DNA of 64,000 nucleotides from Halomonas jincaotanensis (GCF_018448785.1 NZ_JAHCLU010000003.1:124001-188000); one strand, 5' to 3'. Shown: positions 28,519 to 37,508, counted from the stretch's first letter. Made by a program: numbers and translations. Notes: generated by a model from the sequence alone, not told the origin.

Positions 28519-30258
28519 ATGAACAGCAAGATTAAAGTGGAATCACCACTCGTTATCCTGCATGGCGACGAGATGGCTCAGGTGGCTTTCGAGAGAATCC
28601 TCGACACCTTCGTGACCTCTCGGCTGGACGTGGAGCTGGTGGAGATCGACCTGACCGCTGAGAACCGCCTGGTCACTAACGGCCAGGCGGTGATCGATGC
28701 CGTCGAGGCGCTCAAGCAGTATGGTGTGGGCGTAAAGAATGCCGGCATGACAGTCAATCGCGCCCAACTGAGCGAAATGCTGGCCGCCCATCCCGAACTC
28801 GACGGCACCAGGCTACATCCGCTGGCTACCAAGTCGCCCAACGGCGCCATACGCAAGGGAATCGGCGGCAACATCACCCGCGAGGACATCCAGTTTCGCA
28901 ACCTGCAGTTCAACAAACCGGGGTGGATCGGCCGCGACATAGAGGTCGACACCATGGCGACCGGCGGCAGCAAGGACAGCTACAACGAGCTCTCCCGCGC
29001 CACCGGCATCGTCAAGCTGATGTTCGTCGGCGCCAGCGGTGACCCGGTGGAACTGCATCGCCGCGAGGTCAAGAAGGGCGACCCCTGGCTGCTGGCCACC
29101 AACGACATCGACGAGATCAAGGCCTGGGCGCACCGCTTCTTCCAGCGCGCCATCGACGAGAAGCGCGACATCTACCTGGGTCTCAAGGACACCGTGATCG
29201 CCGGCTACGATGGCGTGATGCGCGCCGCCATCGAGGGCATTTACGAGAGCGACTATCGCGCGCAGGTCGAGGCGCTGGGGCTCGCCTACCACTATGAGCT
29301 GATCGACGCCCAGGCCGCGCGCATCGTCGCCAATCCGCCGGAGCGGGCGCTGTGGGGCGTGCCTGACAACACTACTGGCCGCAAGCTCTACAAGCTAGTT
29401 GAGCAGCTCAAGGTGCACGGCATTCCCACTCGAAAGGCGCACGTCTCGCTGTCGCGGATGAGTGCCGGCGGCGGCGACCAGTACGGCAGCTACAACGCCC
29501 CCGCCGCAGAGGCCGGCATCCTCAAGGTGATCGTCGACGGCGACGAGATGCATGCGCGCCACGTCAAGCAAGGCGACCCCATTCTGCTGATGTCCAACGA
29601 CCACGAGGCCATCAAGGATTGGGTCGGCCAGGTGTTTCGGGATGCCTCACGCAAGGAAAAGGAGGTCTACTTCGGTCTCAAGCGTGAGTACATGGACTAC
29701 GATGAGGTGTTCAGCACCGTGATCACCGACGTGCGCCGCGAGCTGGCCCAGGCCGACACTCCGCCGCCGTCGTTCATGATCATGCGGCCCTCCAGCCAGC
29801 TCATCAAGATGATCACCGACCCACCGCGCAATGCCCTCTACCCGGCGCAAAACCTCGACGGTGACATCTTCTCGGACATCTCCGCCGCGCTCGGCGGTAG
29901 CCTTGCCACTGCCAGCTCGATCATCGAGAGCAAGAGTGGCACCATGCTCTTCGAGGCGCCCCACGGCACCGCCCACGACCTCTACCTGAAGTACCTGGAA
30001 AGCGACGGCAAGGAGTCGCACTTCAACTCTTCGGCGCTGATCTTCGCCGTAGCGAATGCCCTGGAAACACTCGGCGAGCGCGAGAACAATGCGCCCCTGG
30101 TCGATTACTCGCGGCGACTCAAGATGGCGCTGATCGACACTGTCGGCGACGGCGTCATCACCGGCGACCTCAAGGGCAAGACCACCGACCCAAGCGCCGA
30201 GACGGTGGTCGACATGCTGGGCTTTCTTAAGGCCGTGGAGACACGCCTCTCGACATGA
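28519..30258 (+). CDS. Isocitrate/isopropylmalate dehydrogenase family protein with an internally duplicated central segment
   Basis: The roughly 579-residue protein is much longer than ordinary dimeric isocitrate dehydrogenases (about 400-450). Its N-terminus (ILHGDEMAQ, then KNAGMTVNRA and KSPNGAIRKGIGGNI) and C-terminus (LDGDIFSDISAALGGSL, EAPHGTAHDLYLKY) resemble type II NADP-dependent isocitrate dehydrogenases. Between them, residues about 142-285 and 308-447 are similar to each other: KKGDPWLLATND versus KQGDPILLMSND, and YLGLKDTVIAGYDGV versus YFGLKREYMDYDEV. The ATG at 28519 has better-placed purine-rich sites than ATG 28510. True substrate and cofactor are not certain. It stands alone, 236 bases after the reductase gene. 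Confidence 0.8.
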   Translation: MNSKIKVESPLVILHGDEMAQVAFERILDTFVTSRLDVELVEIDLTAENRLVTNGQAVIDAVEALKQYGVGVKNAGMTVNRAQLSEMLAAHPELDGTRLHPLATKSPNGAIRKGIGGNITREDIQFRNLQFNKPGWIGRDIEVDTMATGGSKDSYNELSRATGIVKLMFVGASGDPVELHRREVKKGDPWLLATNDIDEIKAWAHRFFQRAIDEKRDIYLGLKDTVIAGYDGVMRAAIEGIYESDYRAQVEALGLAYHYELIDAQAARIVANPPERALWGVPDNTTGRKLYKLVEQLKVHGIPTRKAHVSLSRMSAGGGDQYGSYNAPAAEAGILKVIVDGDEMHARHVKQGDPILLMSNDHEAIKDWVGQVFRDASRKEKEVYFGLKREYMDYDEVFSTVITDVRRELAQADTPPPSFMIMRPSSQLIKMITDPPRNALYPAQNLDGDIFSDISAALGGSLATASSIIESKSGTMLFEAPHGTAHDLYLKYLESDGKESHFNSSALIFAVANALETLGERENNAPLVDYSRRLKMALIDTVGDGVITGDLKGKTTDPSAETVVDMLGFLKAVETRLST

Positions 30259-30342
30259 AATGGAGGGTGGTAGTGTCCCTGGGATACCGGCCGTCACTGG
30301 CAAGGGGAAGTCGGTAGGCGGTTGCTTCTGGCGGACCATTTA

Positions 30343-30852
30343 CTAGACCATGGTGTTGTATGCCTTGTCCTGAGCCTGTTCCAGCAAATCGCATTCGTTA
30401 CGCTTCTGTTCGATGAAGTGGCCGACCAGTGTTTCGACTTCTGCCGTGCGGCTGGACTGAGCCACCAGTTCGCTTATTTGACGCGAGTGGTGGGCGGCGG
30501 CCAGGGCATAAGCCAGCGTGTGACAGGCCATGGCTTCATCGGTGATGAAACGGTACAGCGGCTGAGCCTGGGAAAGTCGAAACCGCAATTGCGGCCAAGT
30601 CGGGCGCCCTCCGGGCAGACAATCTCTCAGATGAAGGCGCTCGGCGAGTGTTTCCAGTGCGATGAGACGTTGCTCGCATTCAACGCCAAGTGCTGCCATC
30701 AGGCGACTGATAGATGGCCGAATGGGCAGGAAACTGAGTGCCAGGCCGCGATAGCGCTGCATCTCGTAGCGCTCGAGATCATGAGCGAATATCAGCTGTT
30801 CTTTCGCAGGATAATCTCTAGCAGCAGTGATGGTAGTTATCGGTAATGGCAC
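30343..30852 (-). CDS. Hypothetical protein, possibly a degenerate ferritin-like four-helix protein
   Basis: The 169-residue protein begins at a GTG with a good AAGGAGAG site 8 bases ahead. It is almost wholly helical, with two similar halves. Each half has the spacing of a ferritin-like helix pair (EQLIFAHDLERYEMQRYRGL, then GVECEQRLIALETLAE; later AAHHSRQISELVAQ, then FIEQKRNECDLLEQ). The histidines of the usual ExxH iron sites are replaced, so iron binding is doubtful. No known name can be given. It is convergent with the isocitrate-dehydrogenase-like gene. Confidence 0.6.
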   Translation of the reverse strand: MPLPITTITAARDYPAKEQLIFAHDLERYEMQRYRGLALSFLPIRPSISRLMAALGVECEQRLIALETLAERLHLRDCLPGGRPTWPQLRFRLSQAQPLYRFITDEAMACHTLAYALAAAHHSRQISELVAQSSRTAEVETLVGHFIEQKRNECDLLEQAQDKAYNTMV

Positions 30853-31003
30853 GAGTGACTCTCCTTTGTTACACGGGCCGATTTGCTCTGCTCATACAAA
30901 ATAGCCATACACTAGCCTTGTCGCGTTGATGCAGATTAATCTTTCGCCGTGGGCTGTTAATTGTATTCAAAAGTACTAGGTCATCTCATTTCTGACTGAC
31001 GGG

Positions 31004-31026
31004 GCATCCCAGCATCCCAGCATCCC
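31004..31026. repeat. Tandem octamer repeat, GCATCCCA x 2.9
   Basis: Three adjacent copies of GCATCCCA, the last lacking its final base, lie about 70 bases before the nosP-like start. A different octamer array occurs at 37581-37612. Slippage could change promoter spacing, but no promoter elements were identified around it. Confidence 0.85.
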
Positions 31027-31095
31027 GTTTGCGACGTTGTGACTATGCTGGCAAGCGGTCTACACTCCTCGGGCTCTCATGACAGGTTGACCGCC

Positions 31096-32283
31096 ATGCT
31101 CGATTCGCTTGCTGCCGTGAGGGGTTGTCCTTCGCGAGCCATTGAAGGAGCATCGCTGTGCACCGCGGTTAGTCGGCAGCGCGACCCCTGGGCGGCTGCC
31201 GATGAGCTCGCCGCAGCGCTGCATCACGAAACGCTCGGCTTCGTGCTGTTCTTCTGCAGCGCAGAATATCCATTACCGGCGCTGTCGGCGGCGCTCAATG
31301 CTGCGTTTCCTGAGGTGCCGGTGGCAGGCTGCACCACCGCCGGCGAGATCACCCCGCAAGGCTACGGGCGCGGTTGCATTGTTGCCATCGGCCTGGATCG
31401 TCGCGACTTCGCCGTGAGCTGTGCGTTGGTCGAGGATCTCGAAGGGTTCGACCTGCTCCGCGCTCAGCATCTGGTCGACGGCCTGCTCGCCGAATGCCGC
31501 GACAGGGCGGTGGCGCCACTGGCCGAGCACAGCTTCGCGCTGACCTTGCTCGATGGCCTGTCCAGTAGCGAAGAGCAGGTGCTCGCGACGCTCGACGCGG
31601 CCCTGGGACGCATTCCCAGCTTTGGCGGTTCCGCCGGGGATGACAATCGTCTGGCGCATACCCATGTGCATGCCGAGGGTCGCTTCCATGGCCAGGCAGC
31701 GGTGGTAGTGATGATCAACACACTGCTGCCCTTCGAAGTCTTCACCACCCACCACCTGCGTCCCCGCGCCGAGAAGCTGGTTGTGACGCGTGCCGACCGG
31801 GCGCGTCGTCGTGTGCTGGAGCTCAACGCGTTGCCCGCCGCCGAGGAGTATGCCCGGCTGGTGGGGGTGCCATTGGCGGCACTGGACGCAACGGCGTTCG
31901 CTCGCCACCCCTTGGCGGTACGCCTGGGCGAGGCGCACTACGTGCGCTCCATCCAGGGCGTCAATGACGACGGCAGCTTGAGTTTCTATTGCGCGGTGGA
32001 AAATGGCATCGTGCTGACGGCGATGCAGCCGGCACCGCTGCTCGAGGACCTCGAGGCAGTCTTCACCGGGCTCACCGAACGGCTCGGTGAGCCGACCCTG
32101 ATCATCGGCTGCGACTGCTTTTTGCGTCGGCTGGAACTCGAAGTGCTGGGACAGGTGGATACGGCCTCCCGATTGCTGGCTCACTCACGGGTGATTGGCT
32201 TCAATACTTACGGGGAGCAGCATCATGGCATGCACATCAACCAGACCTTCACCGGGGTCGCCATTGGCTCTCGTCCGCGCTAG
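31096..32283 (+). CDS. nosP: FIST domain protein, NosP-like nitric oxide sensor
   Basis: This protein of about 395 residues consists of FIST_N and FIST_C domains. VLFFCSAEYPLPALSAAL and VPVAGCTTAGEITPQGYG in the first part and the end RVIGFNTYGEQHHGMHINQT match NosP of Pseudomonas aeruginosa, a haem-binding nitric oxide sensor. NosP controls the kinase NahK, and a NahK-like kinase follows here after one inserted gene. The ATG at 31096 is preferred; a GTG at 31039 would add 19 residues that look unrelated to the family. Haem binding itself cannot be confirmed from sequence. Confidence 0.85.
   Translation: MLDSLAAVRGCPSRAIEGASLCTAVSRQRDPWAAADELAAALHHETLGFVLFFCSAEYPLPALSAALNAAFPEVPVAGCTTAGEITPQGYGRGCIVAIGLDRRDFAVSCALVEDLEGFDLLRAQHLVDGLLAECRDRAVAPLAEHSFALTLLDGLSSSEEQVLATLDAALGRIPSFGGSAGDDNRLAHTHVHAEGRFHGQAAVVVMINTLLPFEVFTTHHLRPRAEKLVVTRADRARRRVLELNALPAAEEYARLVGVPLAALDATAFARHPLAVRLGEAHYVRSIQGVNDDGSLSFYCAVENGIVLTAMQPAPLLEDLEAVFTGLTERLGEPTLIIGCDCFLRRLELEVLGQVDTASRLLAHSRVIGFNTYGEQHHGMHINQTFTGVAIGSRPR
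32161..32280 (+). repeat. Direct repeat copy 1: 3' end of the nosP-like gene
   Basis: These 120 bases encode the last 40 residues of the FIST protein. They align without gaps to 33682-33801 with 20 mismatches (about 83% identity) and an offset of 1521 bases. The DUF3422 gene lies between the copies. In the kinase reading frame, this copy also encodes a GSSIMACTSTRPSPGSP peptide matching the kinase N-terminus. Confidence 0.9.
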
Positions 32284-32444
32284 CTCAACATCACCTAGCG
32301 CATCCTCACGGTGGTCACCGCTGCAAGGACTTCGTGCACACTCCCGAGATCGCCAACCGCCAAAGCCGCACGTTGATGCGTCGCACTTGGCTTGGGCGCG
32401 GCCACCCTCTAGTCTCGGGGGATTCCCCCTTTTCTGGCCCCGAC

Positions 32445-33677
32445 ATGCACCCACAGCGCGCCCGACTGCACAATGAGCTTCACGCCCGGCCCTCGATCTA
32501 CTTCGAGGAGCCGGCACACCTCCACCACTATGCCTTCCTCGACGGTGACGACATCGCCACGGACATCCTCGGCCGGATCGCCGAGGTGGCCGGCAGGAGC
32601 CTCGATACCGAGGCAGCTCAGGAGATCCTCGAGCTCGGCGACCAGACCCTGAAGTGGGAACGCCACACCGAGTTCTTCACCCTGACCCTGCTGGTGCCGA
32701 GGCCCGCCCAGGGCGAGCCCTGGCCCTCGCCCCCACCGCTGCTGGCGGAGATCGCCGCCGAACACGGCCGGGCGCTGATCAATGCCACCCTGATCCTGGT
32801 GGAGGCCGATGCTGCCTGGGGCGGCGATGCCGAGACCTACGGCTTTCGCGACCCGGCCGGGTCCAGCTTGGGCGATGGCGACGCCACCGTGTGGAGTGAC
32901 TTCCGGCTCACGGCGGCAGGCGTCAACCGTCTGCTGCTGATCAATCGTGGCCTTAACGCCTTTCGCCTGGGACGCATGACCCGGCGGCTGCTGGAGATCG
33001 AGACCTACCGCATGATGGCCTCGCTGTCCCTGCCGGTGGCCAAGCAGATGAGCCTCGAATTGCGTGACTACGAGCTCGAGCTTGGCGAGCTCTCGGAACG
33101 CAATACCGAAGACGAGGAGGAAGGCTCTCGGCCGCTGCTGGCGGCCATCTCCGCGCTCTCGGCGCGGCTCGAACGCTCCGGAGCCCGCTCACGCCAGCGT
33201 TTCAGCGCCACCGAGGCCTATGCGCGGATCGTCTTCAACCGCATTGACGAGCTACGCGAGGAGCGCCTCGGGGATCGTCCGCGGTGGGGGACCTTCATCC
33301 TGCGCCGCTTCCGGCCGACGGTGCACTACTGCGCCGCGATCAACCAGCGCCAGGAGAGCCTGGCGGAGAGTGTGGCGCGGCTCAACGACCTGCTGCGGAC
33401 CCGCGCCCAGGTGGAGATCGAGGCGCAGAATTCCGAGATCCTGCAGAGCCTCAACGAGCGCACCAGTAGCCAGCTGAAGATCCAGAAGGCCGTCGAGGGG
33501 CTGTCGATCATCGTCATCAGCTACTATCTCTTCAGCCTGTTCAAGCTGGGGCTGCAGAGCCTCGACGCCCTGGGCGTGACGATCGAGCCGGTCGTCGCCG
33601 CCACCGTGCTGGGGCCGCTGGGGCTGGGGATCATCGGACTGCTGGCCTGGCGGATTCAGCGCGTCAAGAATCACTGA
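32445..33677 (+). CDS. DUF3422 family membrane-anchored protein
   Basis: The protein of 410 residues starts at the ATG at 32445, giving the family start MHPQRARLHNELHARPSIYF. Earlier in-frame codons from 32334 look like non-coding sequence. The large soluble part includes ETYRMMASLSLPVAKQM near residue 185 and a coiled-coil stretch near 330 (SLAESVARLNDLLRTRAQVE). Two membrane helices sit at the C-terminus (VISYYLFSLFKL and VVAATVLGPLGLGIIGLLAW). DUF3422 has no known function. It has no clear ribosome-binding site. It interrupts a nosP-nahK pair and is flanked by a duplicated nosP tail. Confidence 0.88.
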   Translation: MHPQRARLHNELHARPSIYFEEPAHLHHYAFLDGDDIATDILGRIAEVAGRSLDTEAAQEILELGDQTLKWERHTEFFTLTLLVPRPAQGEPWPSPPPLLAEIAAEHGRALINATLILVEADAAWGGDAETYGFRDPAGSSLGDGDATVWSDFRLTAAGVNRLLLINRGLNAFRLGRMTRRLLEIETYRMMASLSLPVAKQMSLELRDYELELGELSERNTEDEEEGSRPLLAAISALSARLERSGARSRQRFSATEAYARIVFNRIDELREERLGDRPRWGTFILRRFRPTVHYCAAINQRQESLAESVARLNDLLRTRAQVEIEAQNSEILQSLNERTSSQLKIQKAVEGLSIIVISYYLFSLFKLGLQSLDALGVTIEPVVAATVLGPLGLGIIGLLAWRIQRVKNH

Positions 33678-33681
33678 CGAC

Positions 33682-33801
33682 AGGGCCTCCCGGCTGCTGG
33701 CCCGCTCGCGGGTGATCGGCTTCACTATCGATGGGGAGCAGCATCATGGCAGGCACGTCAACCAGACCCTCACTGGGGTCGCCAGTGGATCTCGCCCGTG
33801 C
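33682..33801 (+). repeat. Direct repeat copy 2: remnant of a nosP-like 3' end
   Basis: This copy begins 4 bases after the DUF3422 stop. In the FIST frame it still reads ASRLLARSRVIGFTIDGEQ and then HHGRHVNQTLTGVASGSRP without a stop, but it lacks the rest of a FIST gene. The kinase gene starts inside it at 33731, so its first 24 codons are overprinted on the remnant. About half of the 20 mismatches to copy 1 are synonymous in the FIST frame. Confidence 0.9.
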
Positions 33802-35152
33802 TGGCGAGCCGCCCACTGAGGCGTCGCCGGCCGAGCTGTTGGATGAGAATGCCAGGCTGCGGCGCATCTGCGCCGCGCTCATGGAACGTGTGGAATCGGC
33901 GGGCATGGCCGGCAGCGCCCCCTACAGTGCCTTCGAGCACACGGTGCTGCTCGCCGAGCAGGTCCGCGAGCGCACCGAGACCCTGCAACAGACCCTGGCC
34001 GAGCTGCATGCCGCCAAGGGTGAGGCCGAGGCGGCCAACGTCTCCAAGACCCGCTTTCTGGCCGCCGTCAGCCACGATCTGCTGCAACCGCTCAATGCGG
34101 CGCGACTGTTCACCAGCGCCCTGGAGGAACACGCGCTGCCCGAGCCCTCGCACCGCCTGGTGGGCCATATCGGCCGCTCGCTCAAGGACGTGGAGTCGCT
34201 ACTTGGCACCCTGGTGGATATCTCGCGCCTGGATGCCGGGGTACTGGCGCCGGACGTGGCGCCCTTTCGCGCCGGGCAGATGCTTGATGTGCTGGCCGAG
34301 GAGTACCGCCAGATGGCCGCCGCCAAGGGGCTCACGCTGCATTACGTGCCGAGCGGCGCGGTGATCGAGTCGGACCTGGCGTTGCTGGCGAGGGTCATAC
34401 GTAACTTTCTGACCAATGCCATCCGCTATACCGAGCGCGGTCGGATACTGCTGGGCTGTCGGCGGCGCCCCGAGGGGCTTGAGGTCGTAGTCGGCGATAC
34501 CGGACCGGGCATACCCGAGGCCCAGCACGAGGCGATCTTTCAGGAATTCCAGCGCCTGGGCGGATCACGCGATGTCCAGGACCGTGGTCTGGGCCTGGGG
34601 CTTGCTATCGTCGATCGCATCGCTGGCATGCTCGGCCATCCGCTGCGGCTGGACTCGCGCCGCGGCCAAGGGGCCAGCTTCTCGGTGCTGGTGCCTTACG
34701 GCCAGCTGTCCTCGGCATCTGCGGGGTCGGCGCTGACAGCGGCGCCCTCCGGCAGTGGCGACCAGCTTGCGGGGACGCGGGTGTGGGTGATCGACAACGA
34801 TGCGGGCATCTGCGAGGGCATGGCGGCGCTGCTCTCGAGCTGGGGGTGCCGAGTCAGGACGGCGACGTCCCTGGCACGCCTGGAGGCCTCGGCCGGGACG
34901 CAGGTCGCCGAGGTGCTGCTGGTCGACTATCACCTTGGCGAGGCCGATGGCGATGGCCTCGCGGTCGCTGCACGATTGCGCGAGCGTCATCCCGGACTTG
35001 CGGTGGTGGTGATTACCGCCAACCATGATGCGGCGATCAAGGCGCGCAGCCGTGCGCTGGGCTATGGCTGCCTGCTCAAACCCGTGAAACCACTGCGGCT
35101 GCGGATGCAGCTTCTGTCGCTGGTGACGACGCAGGGGCAAGGGCGAGGGTGA
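33731..35152 (+). CDS. nahK: NahK-like hybrid histidine kinase with C-terminal receiver domain
   Basis: The 473-residue soluble kinase has no membrane segment. After a variable start come a coiled coil (residues about 70-105), the phospho-acceptor H115 in AAVSHDLLQPLNAARL, the ATPase domain (NFLTNAIRYTERG, GDTGPGIPEAQ, GLGLGLAIVDRIAG) and a receiver domain with D399 in LLVDYHLGEADGDG. The SHDLLQPLNAAR box is characteristic of NahK/ErcS'-type kinases, which signal in nitric oxide and ethanol-oxidation networks. Its start codon lies in the duplicated nosP tail; ATG 33746 is an alternative. It is convergent with the response regulator gene. Confidence 0.88.
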   Translation: MGSSIMAGTSTRPSLGSPVDLARAGEPPTEASPAELLDENARLRRICAALMERVESAGMAGSAPYSAFEHTVLLAEQVRERTETLQQTLAELHAAKGEAEAANVSKTRFLAAVSHDLLQPLNAARLFTSALEEHALPEPSHRLVGHIGRSLKDVESLLGTLVDISRLDAGVLAPDVAPFRAGQMLDVLAEEYRQMAAAKGLTLHYVPSGAVIESDLALLARVIRNFLTNAIRYTERGRILLGCRRRPEGLEVVVGDTGPGIPEAQHEAIFQEFQRLGGSRDVQDRGLGLGLAIVDRIAGMLGHPLRLDSRRGQGASFSVLVPYGQLSSASAGSALTAAPSGSGDQLAGTRVWVIDNDAGICEGMAALLSSWGCRVRTATSLARLEASAGTQVAEVLLVDYHLGEADGDGLAVAARLRERHPGLAVVVITANHDAAIKARSRALGYGCLLKPVKPLRLRMQLLSLVTTQGQGRG

Positions 35153-35167
35153 AAGTAAATGGAAGCG

Positions 35168-35848
35168 TCAGGCGTCCAGGCGGTCTTGGCGGTGTTGCGC
35201 CAGGCGAGTCGCCAGGTCGGCCTGGTCGGCGACGAGAATCGCCTGCACGCGGCTGGCTACGCCGAGCTTGCGCAGTATCGCCGAGACATGGGTCTTCACC
35301 GTGGTTTCGGCGATATCGAGCTCGCGGGCGATGAGCTTATTGGAGGCCCCGCGGCTCAGACGCGCCAGCACCTCCAGTTGCTTGGCGGTCAGGGTCGCCA
35401 GGTGCGGCGAGAGGTCGGCGGGCGGTGGGGTGGGGCGTGTGGCCGGCGGGCGTCGCATGATATCCGGCGGCAGGTAGATACGGCCTTCGAGAATGCCGGC
35501 AAGTGCCGCGAGCAGGGCCTCGCGCGGCGTCGATTTGGGGATGTAACCCACGGCACCCAGGTCGATGGCCTCGAGGATGGTATGGCGCTCCTGTTTCGCC
35601 GAAACGATGACCACCGGCAGCCAGGGTAGCGCTTCGCGCAGCGCCTGAAGCCCCGAAAGCCCTTCGGCGTCGGGCAGGCCCAGGTCCAGCAACAGCAGGT
35701 CGAGCGCCTCGAAGGCCTCAGCCTGGCGCAGCACCTCGGCCAGGCTGTCCGCCTGCAGCAATCGGCTGCCGGGCAGGCCGGCATCGATGACCGCGGCGAT
35801 GGCGTCGCGGAACAGCGGATGATCATCGGCGATCATCAGAGTGTGCAT
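35168..35848 (-). CDS. LuxR-family (NarL-type) response regulator, ErbR/AgmR-like
   Basis: The 226-residue protein has a receiver domain with phospho-acceptor D55 (LLLLDLGLPDAEGLSG) and K109-region KSTPREALLAAL. A LuxR-type helix-turn-helix follows at about residues 151-205 (LTAKQLEVLARLSRGASNK, then ETTVKTHVSAILRKLGV). The start at 35848 has an AGGGA site; a longer open frame to 35968 runs across the promoter. Regulators of this kind control ethanol and glycerol oxidation genes in pseudomonads. It is divergent from the aldehyde dehydrogenase and next to a NahK-like kinase, a fitting partner. Confidence 0.9.
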   Translation of the reverse strand: MHTLMIADDHPLFRDAIAAVIDAGLPGSRLLQADSLAEVLRQAEAFEALDLLLLDLGLPDAEGLSGLQALREALPWLPVVIVSAKQERHTILEAIDLGAVGYIPKSTPREALLAALAGILEGRIYLPPDIMRRPPATRPTPPPADLSPHLATLTAKQLEVLARLSRGASNKLIARELDIAETTVKTHVSAILRKLGVASRVQAILVADQADLATRLAQHRQDRLDA

Positions 35849-35876
35849 GGGCAGTCCCTCATGGAATCTTCTTGAG

Positions 35877-35915
35877 CCTCCTACCGAAGGAGGAGGCCCT
35901 CTCCTGCCACAGGAG
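35877..35915. promoter_or_regulatory. Candidate operator in the response regulator / aldehyde dehydrogenase divergent region
   Basis: Two perfect inverted repeats built from the same AGGAG element lie close together. CCTCCT and AGGAGG face each other across ACCGA at 35877-35893. CTCCTG and CAGGAG face each other across CCA at 35901-35915. They sit in the 139-base divergent promoter and are good candidates for binding by the adjacent LuxR-type regulator. This is position-based inference. Confidence 0.45.
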
Positions 35916-35987
35916 TATGTCGCAGAAGGCGCCGCTGACCAACACTGAGGGGGTATTGCGACAACCATAACACTCAGGAGTCACGCC

Positions 35988-37508
35988 ATGATCTATGCCA
36001 ACCCCGGTCAACCCGGTTCCGTCGTGTCCTATCAGAAGCGCTACGGCAACTATATCGGCGGCGAGTTCGTCGACCCGGTCAAGGGCCAGTATTTCGACAA
36101 TATCAGCCCGGTTAACGGCGAGGTGTTCTGCGAGATTCCTCGCTCCACCTTCGAGGACATCGAGCTGGCACTGGATGCCGCCCACCAGGCCGCCCCGGCC
36201 TGGGGCCGGGCCTCGACCACCGAGCGCTCTAACATTCTTTTGAAGATCGCCGATCGCATCGAGCAGAACATCGAGATGCTTGCCGTGGCCGAGACCTGGG
36301 ACAACGGCAAGGCCGTGCGCGAGACGATCAACGCCGACCTGCCACTGGCGGTGGATCATTTCCGCTATTTCGCCGGCTGTATCCGCGCCCAGGAGGACAC
36401 CTCCGGCGCCATCGACAACAATACCGTGGCCTACCACTTTCATGAGCCGTTGGGGGTGGTCGGGCAGATCATTCCCTGGAACTTCCCGATACTGATGGCC
36501 GTCTGGAAGCTCGCCCCGGCGCTGGCAGCCGGCAACTGCGTGGTGCTCAAGCCCGCCGAGCAGACCCCGGCCTCGATCCTGGAACTCATGAAACTGGTCG
36601 GCGACCTGCTGCCGCCGGGCGTGGTCAATATCGTCAACGGCTATGGTGCCGAGGCCGGCCAGGCGCTGGCGACCAGCAAGCGCATCGCCAAGATCGCCTT
36701 CACCGGCTCGACTCCGGTGGGCGGGCATGTACTCAAGTGCGCGGCGGAGAACATCATCCCCTCCACCGTGGAGCTGGGCGGTAAGTCGCCGAACATCTAT
36801 TTCGCCGACATCATGAACGCCGAGCCGGAGTTTATCGACAAGGCCGCGGAAGGGCTGGTGCTGGCGTTCTTCAACCAGGGCGAGGTCTGCACCTGCCCGT
36901 CGCGGGCGCTGATCCAGGAGAGCATGTACGAGGCGTTCATGGCCAAGGTCATGGAGCGCACCCTGTCGATCAAGCGTGGCAATCCATTGGATACCGACGT
37001 CCACGTCGGCGCTCAGGCCTCTCAGGAGCAGTTCGACAAGATTATGTCCTACATGGAGATTGCCCGAGAGGAGGGCGCCGAGTTCCTGACCGGTGGCAAC
37101 AAGGAAACCATGGACGATTCACTCGACCGTGGCTTCTATATCCAGCCGACGCTGCTCAAGGGTCACAACAAGATGCGCGTCTTCCAGGAGGAGATCTTCG
37201 GCCCGGTGGTCGCGGTGACCACCTTCAAGGATCAGGAAGAGGCGCTGGCGATCGCCAACGATACCGAGTTCGGCCTCGGCGCCGGCCTGTGGACGCGCGA
37301 CATGAACGTGGCCTTCCGCATGGGGCGTGGCATCCAGGCCGGGCGCGTCTGGACCAACTGCTATCATCAGTACCCCGCTCACGCCGCCTTCGGTGGCTAC
37401 AAGAAATCCGGTATCGGCCGCGAGAACCACAAGATGGCCCTCGAGCATTACCAGCAGACCAAGAACCTGTTGGTCAGCTATGACATCAACCCGATGGGCT
37501 TCTTCTGA
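35988..37508 (+). CDS. exaC: NAD-dependent aldehyde dehydrogenase, ExaC-type (acetaldehyde dehydrogenase)
   Basis: This 506-residue protein is full length for the ALDH superfamily. It has [20 protein letters not shown] near residue 163, the glutamate motif [12 protein letters not shown] near 262 and the catalytic cysteine C301 in [13 protein letters not shown]. The start [20 protein letters not shown], followed by NYIGGEF, is typical of ExaC/AldB proteins that oxidise acetaldehyde from ethanol. An AGGAG site precedes the ATG. Divergent placement with an ErbR-like regulator and closeness to nosP/nahK resemble the ethanol-oxidation regulon of Pseudomonas. No quinoprotein ethanol dehydrogenase gene lies in the window. 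Confidence 0.94.
   Translation: MIYANPGQPGSVVSYQKRYGNYIGGEFVDPVKGQYFDNISPVNGEVFCEIPRSTFEDIELALDAAHQAAPAWGRASTTERSNILLKIADRIEQNIEMLAVAETWDNGKAVRETINADLPLAVDHFRYFAGCIRAQEDTSGAIDNNTVAYHFHEPLGVVGQIIPWNFPILMAVWKLAPALAAGNCVVLKPAEQTPASILELMKLVGDLLPPGVVNIVNGYGAEAGQALATSKRIAKIAFTGSTPVGGHVLKCAAENIIPSTVELGGKSPNIYFADIMNAEPEFIDKAAEGLVLAFFNQGEVCTCPSRALIQESMYEAFMAKVMERTLSIKRGNPLDTDVHVGAQASQEQFDKIMSYMEIAREEGAEFLTGGNKETMDDSLDRGFYIQPTLLKGHNKMRVFQEEIFGPVVAVTTFKDQEEALAIANDTEFGLGAGLWTRDMNVAFRMGRGIQAGRVWTNCYHQYPAHAAFGGYKKSGIGRENHKMALEHYQQTKNLLVSYDINPMGFF

Noticed and set aside
32195..32476. A 93-codon open frame after the nosP end that resembles the kinase N-terminus
   Set aside because: Only the first 25 or so codons match the kinase because they lie in the duplicated repeat; the remainder overlaps the DUF3422 start and has no support as a gene.
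32445..33801. A transposon carrying DUF3422
   Set aside because: No transposase or terminal inverted repeats are present, and the flanking repeat is 120 bases of nosP sequence, too long for a target-site duplication.
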